The notes below the pieces were generated by a model, which was not told where the DNA came from, searched no databases, and was given only the letters and a program-made list of their open reading frames with translations. The translations under genes were made by a program, and so were the position numbers. Positions 25,701 through 33,280 of a DNA stretch of 44,442 nt are shown here, one piece after another (position 1 is the first letter of the stretch; the number at the start of each line of letters is the position of its first letter). This DNA comes from Geobacteraceae bacterium (lineage in GTDB: Bacteria > Desulfobacterota > Desulfuromonadia > Geobacterales > Geobacteraceae): NCBI GenBank assembly GCA_009773645.1, contig WSYB01000018.1, positions 197,928 through 242,369 on the forward strand. The letters run 5' to 3'.

Positions 25701-28700
25701 CCCGCCGACCATTACCATAGACGCCCCGGGCGCAACCATCAATAGCACAAGCAGCCCAAGTTACACCATCCGCTGGACCGATACAGACCCGGACAGCGAT
25801 GCTACCATCACTCTCTATTTTGACCACGCCAACAGCGGAAACAACGGCACCCCGATAGTCACCGGCATTAGCGAGGATGATCCCGCCAACAGCTACACCT
25901 GGAATACGTCGGCCCGTCCCGACGGGACCTATTACATCTATGCCAAGATAGAGGACGAAGCAACTTCCGTTTACTCATTATACGCCGGCCCCGTCATTAT
26001 CGACAGGACCAAGCCCGCCGCGCCGTCGATAACCGGGATAACTCCGACCAACAACACCCAACCCACCTGGAGCTGGAGTTCGGGGAGCGGAGGCAACGGG
26101 CCATACCGGTACAAGCTCGACAACGACGATCTGACCACCGGAGCTGTGGAAACACCCGCCACGACCTTTACTCCGGCTACGGCATTGAACCAGGGAATCC
26201 ATACCCTCTACGTGCAGGAGCGTGACGCGGCCGGTAACTGGTCCACGACCGGCAGCTTCGCCATTGATGTGGACACTGTCGCTCCGAGGATAACCGGCGC
26301 TGCCTCGACCACGGCCAGCGGCTTTTACAAGGCGGGGAGCATCATCAATGTCACGGTGAACTTCAGCGAGCCGGTTTCCTCCACCGGTCTGACCATAGTC
26401 TTTAATTCCGGCGCTTCCTTTACCACTGGAGTGTTGCCCAATGTAAACAGTTATAGCGGAACATACATAGTAGGGGCCGGGGAGAACACATCCGACCTGG
26501 GCATAACGGGCATCACCGGAACCATTACCGATGCCGCAGCCAATGGGACAGTCACTTCGCAAATTCCCGCCGGAAATAATATAGACGATACAAAGGCGAT
26601 TGTGATCGACACCACAGCTCCCGTCGTAAGCGCCGGGGCGAACCAGACTAGAAACACATTTTTCACCCAGACCGCCATTGCTTCCGATATCAACTTCATG
26701 ACCTATGCCTGGAGCAAGCAGGCGGGACCGGGGGAGATCGTCTTTGGAACACCGACCGTCCTGTCAACCGCGATTTCTGCGAGTGTAGACGGGACCTATA
26801 CCCTGCGCTTTACGGCGACGGACGCCGCGGGCAACTCCGCTTCGAGTGACATGACGCTGGTATGGGATACCACCGCGCCAAGAGTGATCGCCGCTACTTC
26901 AACGACGGCAAACGGCCATTACAAGGCGGGAAGCGCCGTTAATGTCACGGTGAACTTCAGCGAGCCGGTTTCCTCCGCCGGTCTGACCATAACCTTGAAT
27001 GCCGGTGCATCAGTTACTACCGGGGCATTGACCAATACTGCAAGCTTCAGCGGGATCTACACCGTTGCAGCAGGGGAGAACTCGGCCGACCTGAACGTAA
27101 CCGGCATCACCGGAACCATTACCGATGCCGCAACCAACGGGACAACCAATCCGGCCGTACCAGCCGGGCAGAACCTTGCCGATGCAAAAGACATAGTTGT
27201 CGACACCACCGCACCCGACACTGCCATCAACGGCCAGCCCGCCAACCCGTCCGACTCCAAGACCGGGAGCTTTACCTTCAGCTCGCCGGACAACACCGTT
27301 ACCTTTGAGTGCAGCATAAATGCAGGAGCTTATGCCGCCTGCATTTCTCCTTATAACTTCAACCTCAGCGCCCTTTCCGACGGCAACCACACCTTCAGCG
27401 TCAGGGCCAAAGACCTGGCCGCAAATATCGACCCGACACCGGCAAGTTATACATGGATGATAGACACTGTAATGCCGGCAGCCGCCATCAACGGCGCTCC
27501 GCCAAGCCCGACCAACGCCACGACCGCCACTCTGACTATCGGTGGAGACGAAGTTGTCGCTTACAGATACAAACTAGACGCAGGAGCTTACTCTGCCGAG
27601 ACCCCCATCACAACCGGGATAAGCCTTGCATCCCTTGGCGAAGGGGAACACACGGTCTCCGTTGTGGGCAGGGACAGCGCCGGCAACTGGCAGGCTGAAG
27701 CAAACGCCACGACAAAAACCTGGATGGTGGACACTCAAGGCCCGGTCTTTGTTGAACCAATTTCAGTCATACCCAACGGATCATATACCAAAGAAACACC
27801 CCAAAACATCAGAGGAGAAGTCAAAGAGACCAACGGCGTGCCGAAACTCACTATTACGGTCGATGGCACCAGCGCTTCCAAACTCTACGATGTGATGGTG
27901 ACGGCCGATCCCGATCAAACAAAAGAAAATATTTATGATTTCTCACAGGCCATTGAGCTCTTTCCCGGAGTCAATACCATTACTATCATAGCCGCAGACC
28001 TGGCCGGGAACGAGACCCTGGACACCAGAACCGTCACCTACGATACAAACGGCCCCACAATTATTCTTGAAACCCCGAAGGACAACAGCGCGTCCGCCAC
28101 GTCATTTGTTGAGGTCACAGGGACCGTTGATGAAACTGCGGACATAGGGATATATATTGAAAACAGTTCAGGGAAAAAACTTGCGGCAAGCCTTGCCGGC
28201 GTAACTGCCAAGTTCCAGGCAACTGTATACTACGCCCCCGGCACCAACACCATCGAGATAACCGCCACCGACCTGACGGGGAACCCTAATACCATCAAGC
28301 GGACCGTGACCTTTGACGACCTGAAACCCTCCCTTGCCATAACCGACCCCCCCCAGGACCTGAGGACCGACCTGAGGAGTATGGTCATAAAAGGGACCGT
28401 GTCCGACGCTCTGAGCGCGGTGACCGTGACCATGACAAAGGACGCCGAGACCTTTACGCCGTCGGTTGCGGACGGCGCGTTTGCGCAGGAAGTAATATTT
28501 ACCGAGGACAAGGTCTATCACGTTATTGTCAAGGCAAAGGACGAAGCGGGGAACGAAGCAAGTGTGCAACGGAACATCATTTTTGCAAAGCCGGCCAAAG
28601 GCGACATTAACAACGACTTGAGGGTGAACATGCTGGACGCCCTCATTGCGCTGCGGATTTCCGTGGGACTGCTGCCGCAAACCGACAACGACCTTATCAA

Positions 28701-28812
28701 CGGTGACGTTGCCCCGCTGGTGGACGGCAAATCCGTCTCCGACGGCAGGATAGATGTCGGTGATGCAGTGATAATCCTGAAAGCGATTGTCGGTCTGGTC
28801 AGGCTGGAATAA
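22759..28812 (+). CDS. Giant secreted tandem-95/cadherin-like protein with C-terminal dockerin
   Basis: 2017 residues; GAGGAGG precedes the ATG; signal peptide 1-29 (...ANETYA). Eight ~91-residue cadherin-like repeats (~31-758) of two types: DGDPLTYSVV..PAHGTLTG (1-4, 7) and LAATDI..LTYSIV..GSKGTVTITN (5, 6, 8), each with an EDT calcium-site motif and NG.DSFTFKA. Next come FN3/Ig-like modules, including two near-identical copies near residues 1173-1290 and 1373-1490 with VTVNFSEPVSS. The last ~70 residues are a dockerin with two calcium loops (GDINNDLRVNMLDALIAL; SDGRIDVGDAVIILKAI). It is probably an extracellular calcium-dependent adhesin or scaffold. No type I secretion signal or sortase motif is seen. 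The lipoprotein gene follows by 43 bases. Confidence 0.88.
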   Translation: MSDLMDKKYILSMMFFVVIFLLAANETYAEAPTATSASITTQEDTAKGIILEASDVDGDPLTYSVVTTPVHGVLTGTAPSLTYTPEADYNGPDSFTFTAYDGTADSNTATVSITVAAVNDPPVAAGQSVITNRNTATAVTLAASDVDGDTLTYSVVSQPSHGGLSGTAPNLTYTPSTRYSGSDNFTFKANDGTVYSNVATVSITVNFTNVAPEANAQSVTTAEDTAKGITLSATDGDGDPLTYSVVTQPAHGTLTGAAPNLTYTPAANYDGSDSFTFKANDGTVDSSTATVSVTITAVNDAPVANAQSVTTAEDTTKAITLTGSDIDGNPLTYSVVAQPAHGTLTGTAPNLTYQPAANYNGPDSFTFKANDGTADSAAATVSLTVTAANDAPVAQNGTITTNEDTAATGTLAATDIENTPLTYSIVSQGSKGTVTITNAATGAYSYIPSANANGYDSFTFKASDGSVDSNIATVTVTITAVNDAPVAQNGILSTNEDTAATGTLAATDIDSASLTYSIVNQGSKGNVTITNAATGAYSYTPNANANGPDSFTFKARDGSLDSSTATVTITITTVNDAPVANGQSVTTAEDTAKAITLTGSDTDGDPLTYSVVTQPAHGALTGTAPNLTYQPLLNYNGPDSFTFKANDGTADSAAAAVSLTVTPVNDAPVAANGTLSTSEDTAVTGTLAATDIDIASLTYSIVSQGAKGTVTITNTATGAYRYTPNANANGSDSFTFRARDGSLYSNTATVTVSITPVNDVPTAPTTNAPPNGTFNINEVTTLTPALVVNNSTDLDLDTLSYTFEIDMVDTFDSSNKQTSPTLTGGYGTTSWTPAALSDNTTWYWRAKANDGSTDGPWMTTGSFFVNQFNDAPDPPALVNPPNNGDVISLAPTLTVQATDIDHDSLTYDFEVYLDSGLTNRFARGTMQGTSWRVTPPLLDNTRYFWIAYAVDVKINPEDDHGAYSRPMAVSSFLVDSNGINDPPTITIDAPGATINSTSSPSYTIRWTDTDPDSDATITLYFDHANSGNNGTPIVTGISEDDPANSYTWNTSARPDGTYYIYAKIEDEATSVYSLYAGPVIIDRTKPAAPSITGITPTNNTQPTWSWSSGSGGNGPYRYKLDNDDLTTGAVETPATTFTPATALNQGIHTLYVQERDAAGNWSTTGSFAIDVDTVAPRITGAASTTASGFYKAGSIINVTVNFSEPVSSTGLTIVFNSGASFTTGVLPNVNSYSGTYIVGAGENTSDLGITGITGTITDAAANGTVTSQIPAGNNIDDTKAIVIDTTAPVVSAGANQTRNTFFTQTAIASDINFMTYAWSKQAGPGEIVFGTPTVLSTAISASVDGTYTLRFTATDAAGNSASSDMTLVWDTTAPRVIAATSTTANGHYKAGSAVNVTVNFSEPVSSAGLTITLNAGASVTTGALTNTASFSGIYTVAAGENSADLNVTGITGTITDAATNGTTNPAVPAGQNLADAKDIVVDTTAPDTAINGQPANPSDSKTGSFTFSSPDNTVTFECSINAGAYAACISPYNFNLSALSDGNHTFSVRAKDLAANIDPTPASYTWMIDTVMPAAAINGAPPSPTNATTATLTIGGDEVVAYRYKLDAGAYSAETPITTGISLASLGEGEHTVSVVGRDSAGNWQAEANATTKTWMVDTQGPVFVEPISVIPNGSYTKETPQNIRGEVKETNGVPKLTITVDGTSASKLYDVMVTADPDQTKENIYDFSQAIELFPGVNTITIIAADLAGNETLDTRTVTYDTNGPTIILETPKDNSASATSFVEVTGTVDETADIGIYIENSSGKKLAASLAGVTAKFQATVYYAPGTNTIEITATDLTGNPNTIKRTVTFDDLKPSLAITDPPQDLRTDLRSMVIKGTVSDALSAVTVTMTKDAETFTPSVADGAFAQEVIFTEDKVYHVIVKAKDEAGNEASVQRNIIFAKPAKGDINNDLRVNMLDALIALRISVGLLPQTDNDLINGDVAPLVDGKSVSDGRIDVGDAVIILKAIVGLVRLE
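22860..25035 (+). repeat. Eight ~275-bp coding repeats (cadherin-like modules)
   Basis: Direct DNA repeats of roughly 273-279 bases, with blocks such as ACCTACAGTGTCGTAAC and CGACAGCTTCACCTTCAAGG recurring in each. Some pairs are close to identical at DNA level, so copy number may vary between strains and the region may be prone to misassembly. Confidence 0.88.
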
Positions 28813-28855
28813 CAGCCTCAAGAGTCCAACAGAAAAGTGCAGAGGGTGGTGCGAT

Positions 28856-30160
28856 ATGAAAAAGCGGATATTGCTTGTTCTGATATTTTCCCTGGGGGTA
28901 ATGAACCTCTTCGGCTGCGGATTCGGCGGTTTCAGCGACAGCGGCGGCGGGCCGGCGCCTGACCAGTCCGATCCATCCAATACCGACACAATAATAAACG
29001 GCGTTGTCTCCAAGGGGATATTCAAAAACGGGACGATCCGGGTCTATGCCGTAAACACCGACGGCAGCGAAACTCTGCTGAAGACGAACCCAATCGGGGC
29101 GTTTGGGAATTATTCCGCAAATATCGGCTCAAATAGAGGGACTCCTACCGGTTCCTACAGCGGGGTAGTGCTGATAAAGGCGTCCGGTACCTACATCGAT
29201 GAGGCAACCGGCTCCGAATCAGCCATCGATGACAGCCATCCGCTACGGGCGGCCGTTGCCAATCCGTCCGGAGAATTAAATGCGGCGGTGACGCCCCTTA
29301 CGGAACTTGCAGCGCGCAAGGCCCTTGCCGTCCAAGCGGCGGGCAAACAACCTACCGCCATAGACGTAAACGATGCAAACGCGCTGGTATCGGATATGTT
29401 CAAGGTGGACATCATAGCGACCCAACCGGTAATGCCCGACAAAACTGAGCACGGGTTCGGCAATGCCGCGACGACGCAGGCCCAGAAAGACTACACCCTG
29501 GCGCTGGCGGCCATTTCGCAGATGGCTAAGGACGCCGGGGCATTATCGAATGTTTTTGCAGCCATGGAGAGCGATATCGCCGACGGCGCCATGTCGGTTG
29601 AGACCGCCACCGCCTTTAATACGGCATTAATCAATTTTTTGAAATCGGATATAAACGGTACCGGCGTAAAAGATATTAATTCGACAAACCTGGTCAACGT
29701 GGGAGGCGCCACCAAAATAGTCAAGATTGGTACTGCCGAAAAAGTGGGGGCCGGCGCCGTAATCACCGGGATTACGGTAACGTTGCAACTCCCCCCCGGA
29801 GTGACTGTAAAGGCGGACTTTTCCGTACCTGGAAATCCGGCGAAAGTTACGCTCCAAGGGGTTGTAACGGCATCAGGCGTCCCCCCGGCAGGGACACAGA
29901 TTGAAGCGGCATATACACGCGCAGCCGGTTCGCTCCCAGGCTTGGTAACGCTCTCTCTGGGAAATGCCGCAGGGTTTGTGGCCGGCGAGTTCGTGACGAT
30001 AACATGCGACCTCCCGGCCGGCGCTTCGCTCAAATCTACCGACTTCATAATCTTCAAAAACCCCGATGACCCCAACGACTTCAGAAACTTCAGGGCGGTC
30101 GACGGAAACGGGGCGCCCTTCCCGGAAAGTATTGTCAGCGTCGCGATATTGCCGGAATGA
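28856..30160 (+). CDS. Lipoprotein with cohesin-like C-terminal domain
   Basis: 434 residues. The ATG at 28856 gives a lipoprotein signal: MKKRILLVLIFSLGVMNLFG followed by Cys. Next come a Gly/Ser linker, an N-terminal domain (~40-120: INGVVSKGIFKNGTIRVYAV), a helical middle (~135-285: VTPLTELAARKALA and AQKDYTLALAAISQM), and a beta-rich C-terminal domain (~300-434). That domain reads ITVTLQLPPGVTVKAD ... AGFVAGEFVTITCDLPAG, a pattern reminiscent of cohesin modules. It sits between two dockerin-bearing genes, so an anchored receptor for them is attractive. The cohesin call is by eye and needs a profile search. GAGGGTGG precedes the start. Confidence 0.7.
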   Translation: MKKRILLVLIFSLGVMNLFGCGFGGFSDSGGGPAPDQSDPSNTDTIINGVVSKGIFKNGTIRVYAVNTDGSETLLKTNPIGAFGNYSANIGSNRGTPTGSYSGVVLIKASGTYIDEATGSESAIDDSHPLRAAVANPSGELNAAVTPLTELAARKALAVQAAGKQPTAIDVNDANALVSDMFKVDIIATQPVMPDKTEHGFGNAATTQAQKDYTLALAAISQMAKDAGALSNVFAAMESDIADGAMSVETATAFNTALINFLKSDINGTGVKDINSTNLVNVGGATKIVKIGTAEKVGAGAVITGITVTLQLPPGVTVKADFSVPGNPAKVTLQGVVTASGVPPAGTQIEAAYTRAAGSLPGLVTLSLGNAAGFVAGEFVTITCDLPAGASLKSTDFIIFKNPDDPNDFRNFRAVDGNGAPFPESIVSVAILPE

Positions 30161-30185
30161 GGCGAAGGGTTGCCCGGAGGCCACG

Positions 30186-32105
30186 ATGCGCGGTTTAACG
30201 GCTGATAAGAGGCAGTGGTTCGGCATATTGATCGTCACAGTCTGTCTTTTGACTGCGGTCGAGACATATGCAGTGCCGACAGCTACAATCAGTGGCACCC
30301 CGACAAGCCCGACAAGATCAACTGGCGCCAGCCTGGCTATTGGCGGCTTTGATGTCGTTGCCTACAAGTACAGGCTTGACTTTTGGATATCCTATTCTGC
30401 CGAGGCTCCAGTATCTAAAACGATAAACCTTTCAGACCTCCCCGATGGGCAGCGCACTCTCTACGTGATTGGCAAAGACAGCGCCGGCAATTGGCAGGCT
30501 GGAGCAAACGCCACAATCAAGAGTTGGACGGTTGACACCACAGCGCCGGTCTTAACGGTTTACACCCTTTCTGACGGCGCAGGCACCGGGAACTCGCCAA
30601 TCAACATCGCGGGGAGCGTCGCCGACGAAAACGGTGTAAATAACCTTACCCTTACCATCAACGGCACCGCCGTAAGTATCAATCCTGACGGTACATTCAG
30701 CCATGCTCTGTCATTGAATGCCGGAGCGAATGTCATAACTACCGTTACTACCGACCTGGCCGGGAACTGGACCAGTGATAAAAGAACCGTAACCCTTGAT
30801 CTTACTCCTCCAACCCTTGTCATTATAATCCCGGCAGACAACAGCGTGACGAACAAGTCATCCATGGAAGTCACCGGCACGGTGGGTGAGGCCGCCACAG
30901 TGGAGGTGAAGGTTAACGACGGAGCGGCACAGCTTTCATCCGTGACCGGCGGCGACTTCACCGTGACTGCAAACCTTATCCCCGGTATCAACACCATCGA
31001 CATAAGCGCCACCGACTCGGTGGGGAACAAATCCACGCAAAAACTGACCGTTACCTTAGACACCACGGCGCCGGAATTGACTGTTTCCGCTCCTCTTGAC
31101 GGGACAGCCACCAAAAACCCGACACTCAACATTGCAGGGAAAGTAACCGATGACAGTGATGTGAGCTTTACCATCAATGACTCTCCGGTGCCACTGAAGG
31201 CAGACGGTACATTCAGCCATGCGCTGTCATTGAATTCCGGAGCGAATGTCATAACTACCGTCGCTACCGACCTCGCCGGGAACCGGACCAGCGATAAAAG
31301 AACCGTAACCCTTGACCAGACCGGTCCCGGCCTTGAAATCACCACCCCGACGGACAACAGCATGACCGCCAACTCATTTGTGGAAGTCACCGGGACCATA
31401 AATGAAACCTCGGATATCGAGGTTATGCTTGAAAACAGCCTGGGGACAAACCTGGCGGCTGAACTTGCCTCTGTAAATACCGGTTATAACGCCACAGTAA
31501 ACCTTGCCGCGGGTCTCAACACCGTCCATGTATCCGCAACCGATCTTCTGGGGAACAAATCTACCACGCAAAAACGGACCATTACTTATGACAACCAGAA
31601 ACCCTCCCTTGCCATAACCTACCCCCCCCAGGACTTGAGAACGAACCTGAACAGCATGGTCATAAAGGGGACCGTGTCCGACACACTGACCAACGTCACC
31701 GTTGCCATAATCCAGAAAGAAAACCAGGACGATGTCCTTCTCAAAGAGTTTAAAGCCCTCCCGTCCGGGCAGAGCTTTGAACTGGAGATGACCTTCGCCG
31801 AGCATAAGGTCTACCGGATCATTGTCAAAGCTGCGGACGAGGCGGGCAACAACGCTGAAGTGCCGCGGAACATAATTTACGCAGAGCCTTCCAAAGGCGA
31901 TATCAACAACGACCGCACAGTAGATCTCATAGACGCTCTCAGGGCGCTGGGAATCTCGGTCGGCCTTGTAACACAAACCGATACCGATCTTCTTTACGGG
32001 GACGTCGCCCCGCTGGCAGGCGGCAAACCTGCCCCTGACGGCAGGATAGACGTGGGGGACGCGGTGATAATCCTGAAAATTATCGTCGGTCTGGTCAGTT
32101 TGTAG
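30186..32105 (+). CDS. Secreted Ig-like repeat protein with C-terminal dockerin
   Basis: 639 residues from the ATG at 30186, preceded by CGGAGG. An N-terminal hydrophobic signal (WFGILIVTVCLLTAVETYA) ends near residue 29. Four to five bacterial Ig-like modules follow, marked by recurring FSHALSLN.GANVITTV..DLAGN and VEVTGT.. blocks. The C-terminal dockerin (~570-639) has GDINNDRTVDLIDALRAL and DGRIDVGDAVIILKII. Its last ~180 residues are clearly paralogous to the end of the 2017-residue protein (KPSLAIT.PPQDLRT). This is a shorter surface partner, 25 bases after the lipoprotein gene in the same operon. It meets the convergent acyltransferase gene with a one-base gap and no terminator. Confidence 0.85.
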   Translation: MRGLTADKRQWFGILIVTVCLLTAVETYAVPTATISGTPTSPTRSTGASLAIGGFDVVAYKYRLDFWISYSAEAPVSKTINLSDLPDGQRTLYVIGKDSAGNWQAGANATIKSWTVDTTAPVLTVYTLSDGAGTGNSPINIAGSVADENGVNNLTLTINGTAVSINPDGTFSHALSLNAGANVITTVTTDLAGNWTSDKRTVTLDLTPPTLVIIIPADNSVTNKSSMEVTGTVGEAATVEVKVNDGAAQLSSVTGGDFTVTANLIPGINTIDISATDSVGNKSTQKLTVTLDTTAPELTVSAPLDGTATKNPTLNIAGKVTDDSDVSFTINDSPVPLKADGTFSHALSLNSGANVITTVATDLAGNRTSDKRTVTLDQTGPGLEITTPTDNSMTANSFVEVTGTINETSDIEVMLENSLGTNLAAELASVNTGYNATVNLAAGLNTVHVSATDLLGNKSTTQKRTITYDNQKPSLAITYPPQDLRTNLNSMVIKGTVSDTLTNVTVAIIQKENQDDVLLKEFKALPSGQSFELEMTFAEHKVYRIIVKAADEAGNNAEVPRNIIYAEPSKGDINNDRTVDLIDALRALGISVGLVTQTDTDLLYGDVAPLAGGKPAPDGRIDVGDAVIILKIIVGLVSL

Positions 32106-32106
32106 G

Positions 32107-32760
32107 CTACGCGCTGAATTTTCCCCGTTTAATGCGGTACATACCAAAGGACAAGTAACCGAACCGTTTTTCCTCCTGACTTCCGGTAAAATATTTAAAC
32201 AAAGCGGGATTTATTAACGACATGTCTTTCTCTATCTTTCTTAACTCCGCCATATAGAGGGCGCACGGTCCGTAGTGTTCCGCCGTCTCTCCCATTCGGA
32301 CAAACCGGATGCCGTATCTGTTCAGAAGCCGGCAAAGGCTTTCATTCATGCCTGCGCACCAGTATTGAATCCCCAATGCCTTGCTCTCCTGATACAGCGA
32401 TTTAAACAGCCCCAGAACAACCTCCCGCCGATTGGAGCCGGACATTTTAATAGCTATTCTGCTTATGGCGAGTTTTGAGACCTCGGCGACAACTTCTCTC
32501 CGGGGGATGTTTTTCTTGCTCGACTTATCCGCCGGCAAGCCGAGAGGGATGTTCCTTGTCAACCGGATGGTTCCGACGGGTGTCAGATTGTAATGACGGG
32601 CGATGAAGTGAATGGAGTATTGGTCGAACTCATCGCGTTCGCGCCCCGAGAGACAACTGTACTCCGGCTCGTACCCACGTTCCCGGCAGTAGACTCTGAA
32701 GCGGAGCCGGTAGATTTCATCCAGGTCGGATTCATTTTCAGCCTTTTTATAGACAATCAT
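32107..32760 (-). CDS. FeeM / exosortase-associated type N-acyltransferase (autoinducer-synthase-like)
   Basis: 217 residues; the ATG at 32760 has TTGGAG 6 bases upstream (a TTG 12 bases earlier is unlikely). It resembles the PEP-CTERM/exosortase-associated acyltransferase and FeeM long-chain N-acyl amino acid synthase group, relatives of LuxI: IYRLRFRVYCRERGYEP (~19-35), then an acidic residue near DEFDQYSIHFIA, VGTIRLTR, and the EVSKLAISR strand. These enzymes take acyl chains from acyl-ACP. The product here is unknown; a lipid-like signal or surface modification are both possible. No exosortase or PEP-CTERM protein is in the window. It is transcribed divergently from the PilZ-sigma54 regulator. 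Confidence 0.78.
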   Translation of the reverse strand: MIVYKKAENESDLDEIYRLRFRVYCRERGYEPEYSCLSGRERDEFDQYSIHFIARHYNLTPVGTIRLTRNIPLGLPADKSSKKNIPRREVVAEVSKLAISRIAIKMSGSNRREVVLGLFKSLYQESKALGIQYWCAGMNESLCRLLNRYGIRFVRMGETAEHYGPCALYMAELRKIEKDMSLINPALFKYFTGSQEEKRFGYLSFGMYRIKRGKFSA

Positions 32761-33280
32761 CGTGTACTCCAATCCCGGCAGAAATCAGGGTGGAAGCGGC
32801 AAAAATTGATTGTGGATGCTAATTATGAAAGCATAACGTGTTCCATTTGGTGATTGCTTAATTTTATTGAGTAATTATAAGAATCTGGTTTCGTGGTTGT
32901 AAGATTTGCCGACATTTTTTCCCGAACGGGCACTCGAAACCTTGCCAAAACAGTTACAAATGCAGGCATAAGCGGGTAAAACCTTTGTGTAAATTAATTG
33001 CAACAGTAATTGCAATAACTTTACACTGCGCCACTGGTGACTTTTTGACTATCTTTGGTCCTGATAAATGCGTTTACTTACACAAAGGTACAGATAATGC
33101 CGGTAATATCTAAGAGTGACATTTAATATATCCACTTAATTAGAAAGAAGAACCCTTTTTTCAAATATGGTTATTTTTTTTGAGGCAGCCCCATTGATAA
33201 TTATTTATTGTCTGTTAGTATTTCTAATATACCTATTCCCAAACTATTAATCACATAATGTGAATGTTGGAGTTGAACCT
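32761..33280. other. Regulatory region between acyltransferase and PilZ-sigma54 regulator
   Basis: About 520 AT-rich bases with repeated motifs: TAATTGCAA at 32995 and 33007 (12 bases apart), and an 11-bp inverted pair CCTTTGTGTAA (32982-32992) / TTACACAAAGG (33078-33088). ACTTTACACTGC is at 33018-33029. No small gene or RNA is recognised. Confidence 0.6.
32829..32846 (-). promoter_or_regulatory. Candidate sigma54 promoter of acyltransferase gene
   Basis: On the minus strand TGGAACACGTTATGCTT: GG and GC separated by exactly 10 bases, -24 TGGAAC and -12 ATGCT, two to three mismatches from consensus. The expected start is about 55-60 bases upstream of the ATG at 32760. It is weaker than the promoter at 16245. 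Confidence 0.45.
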
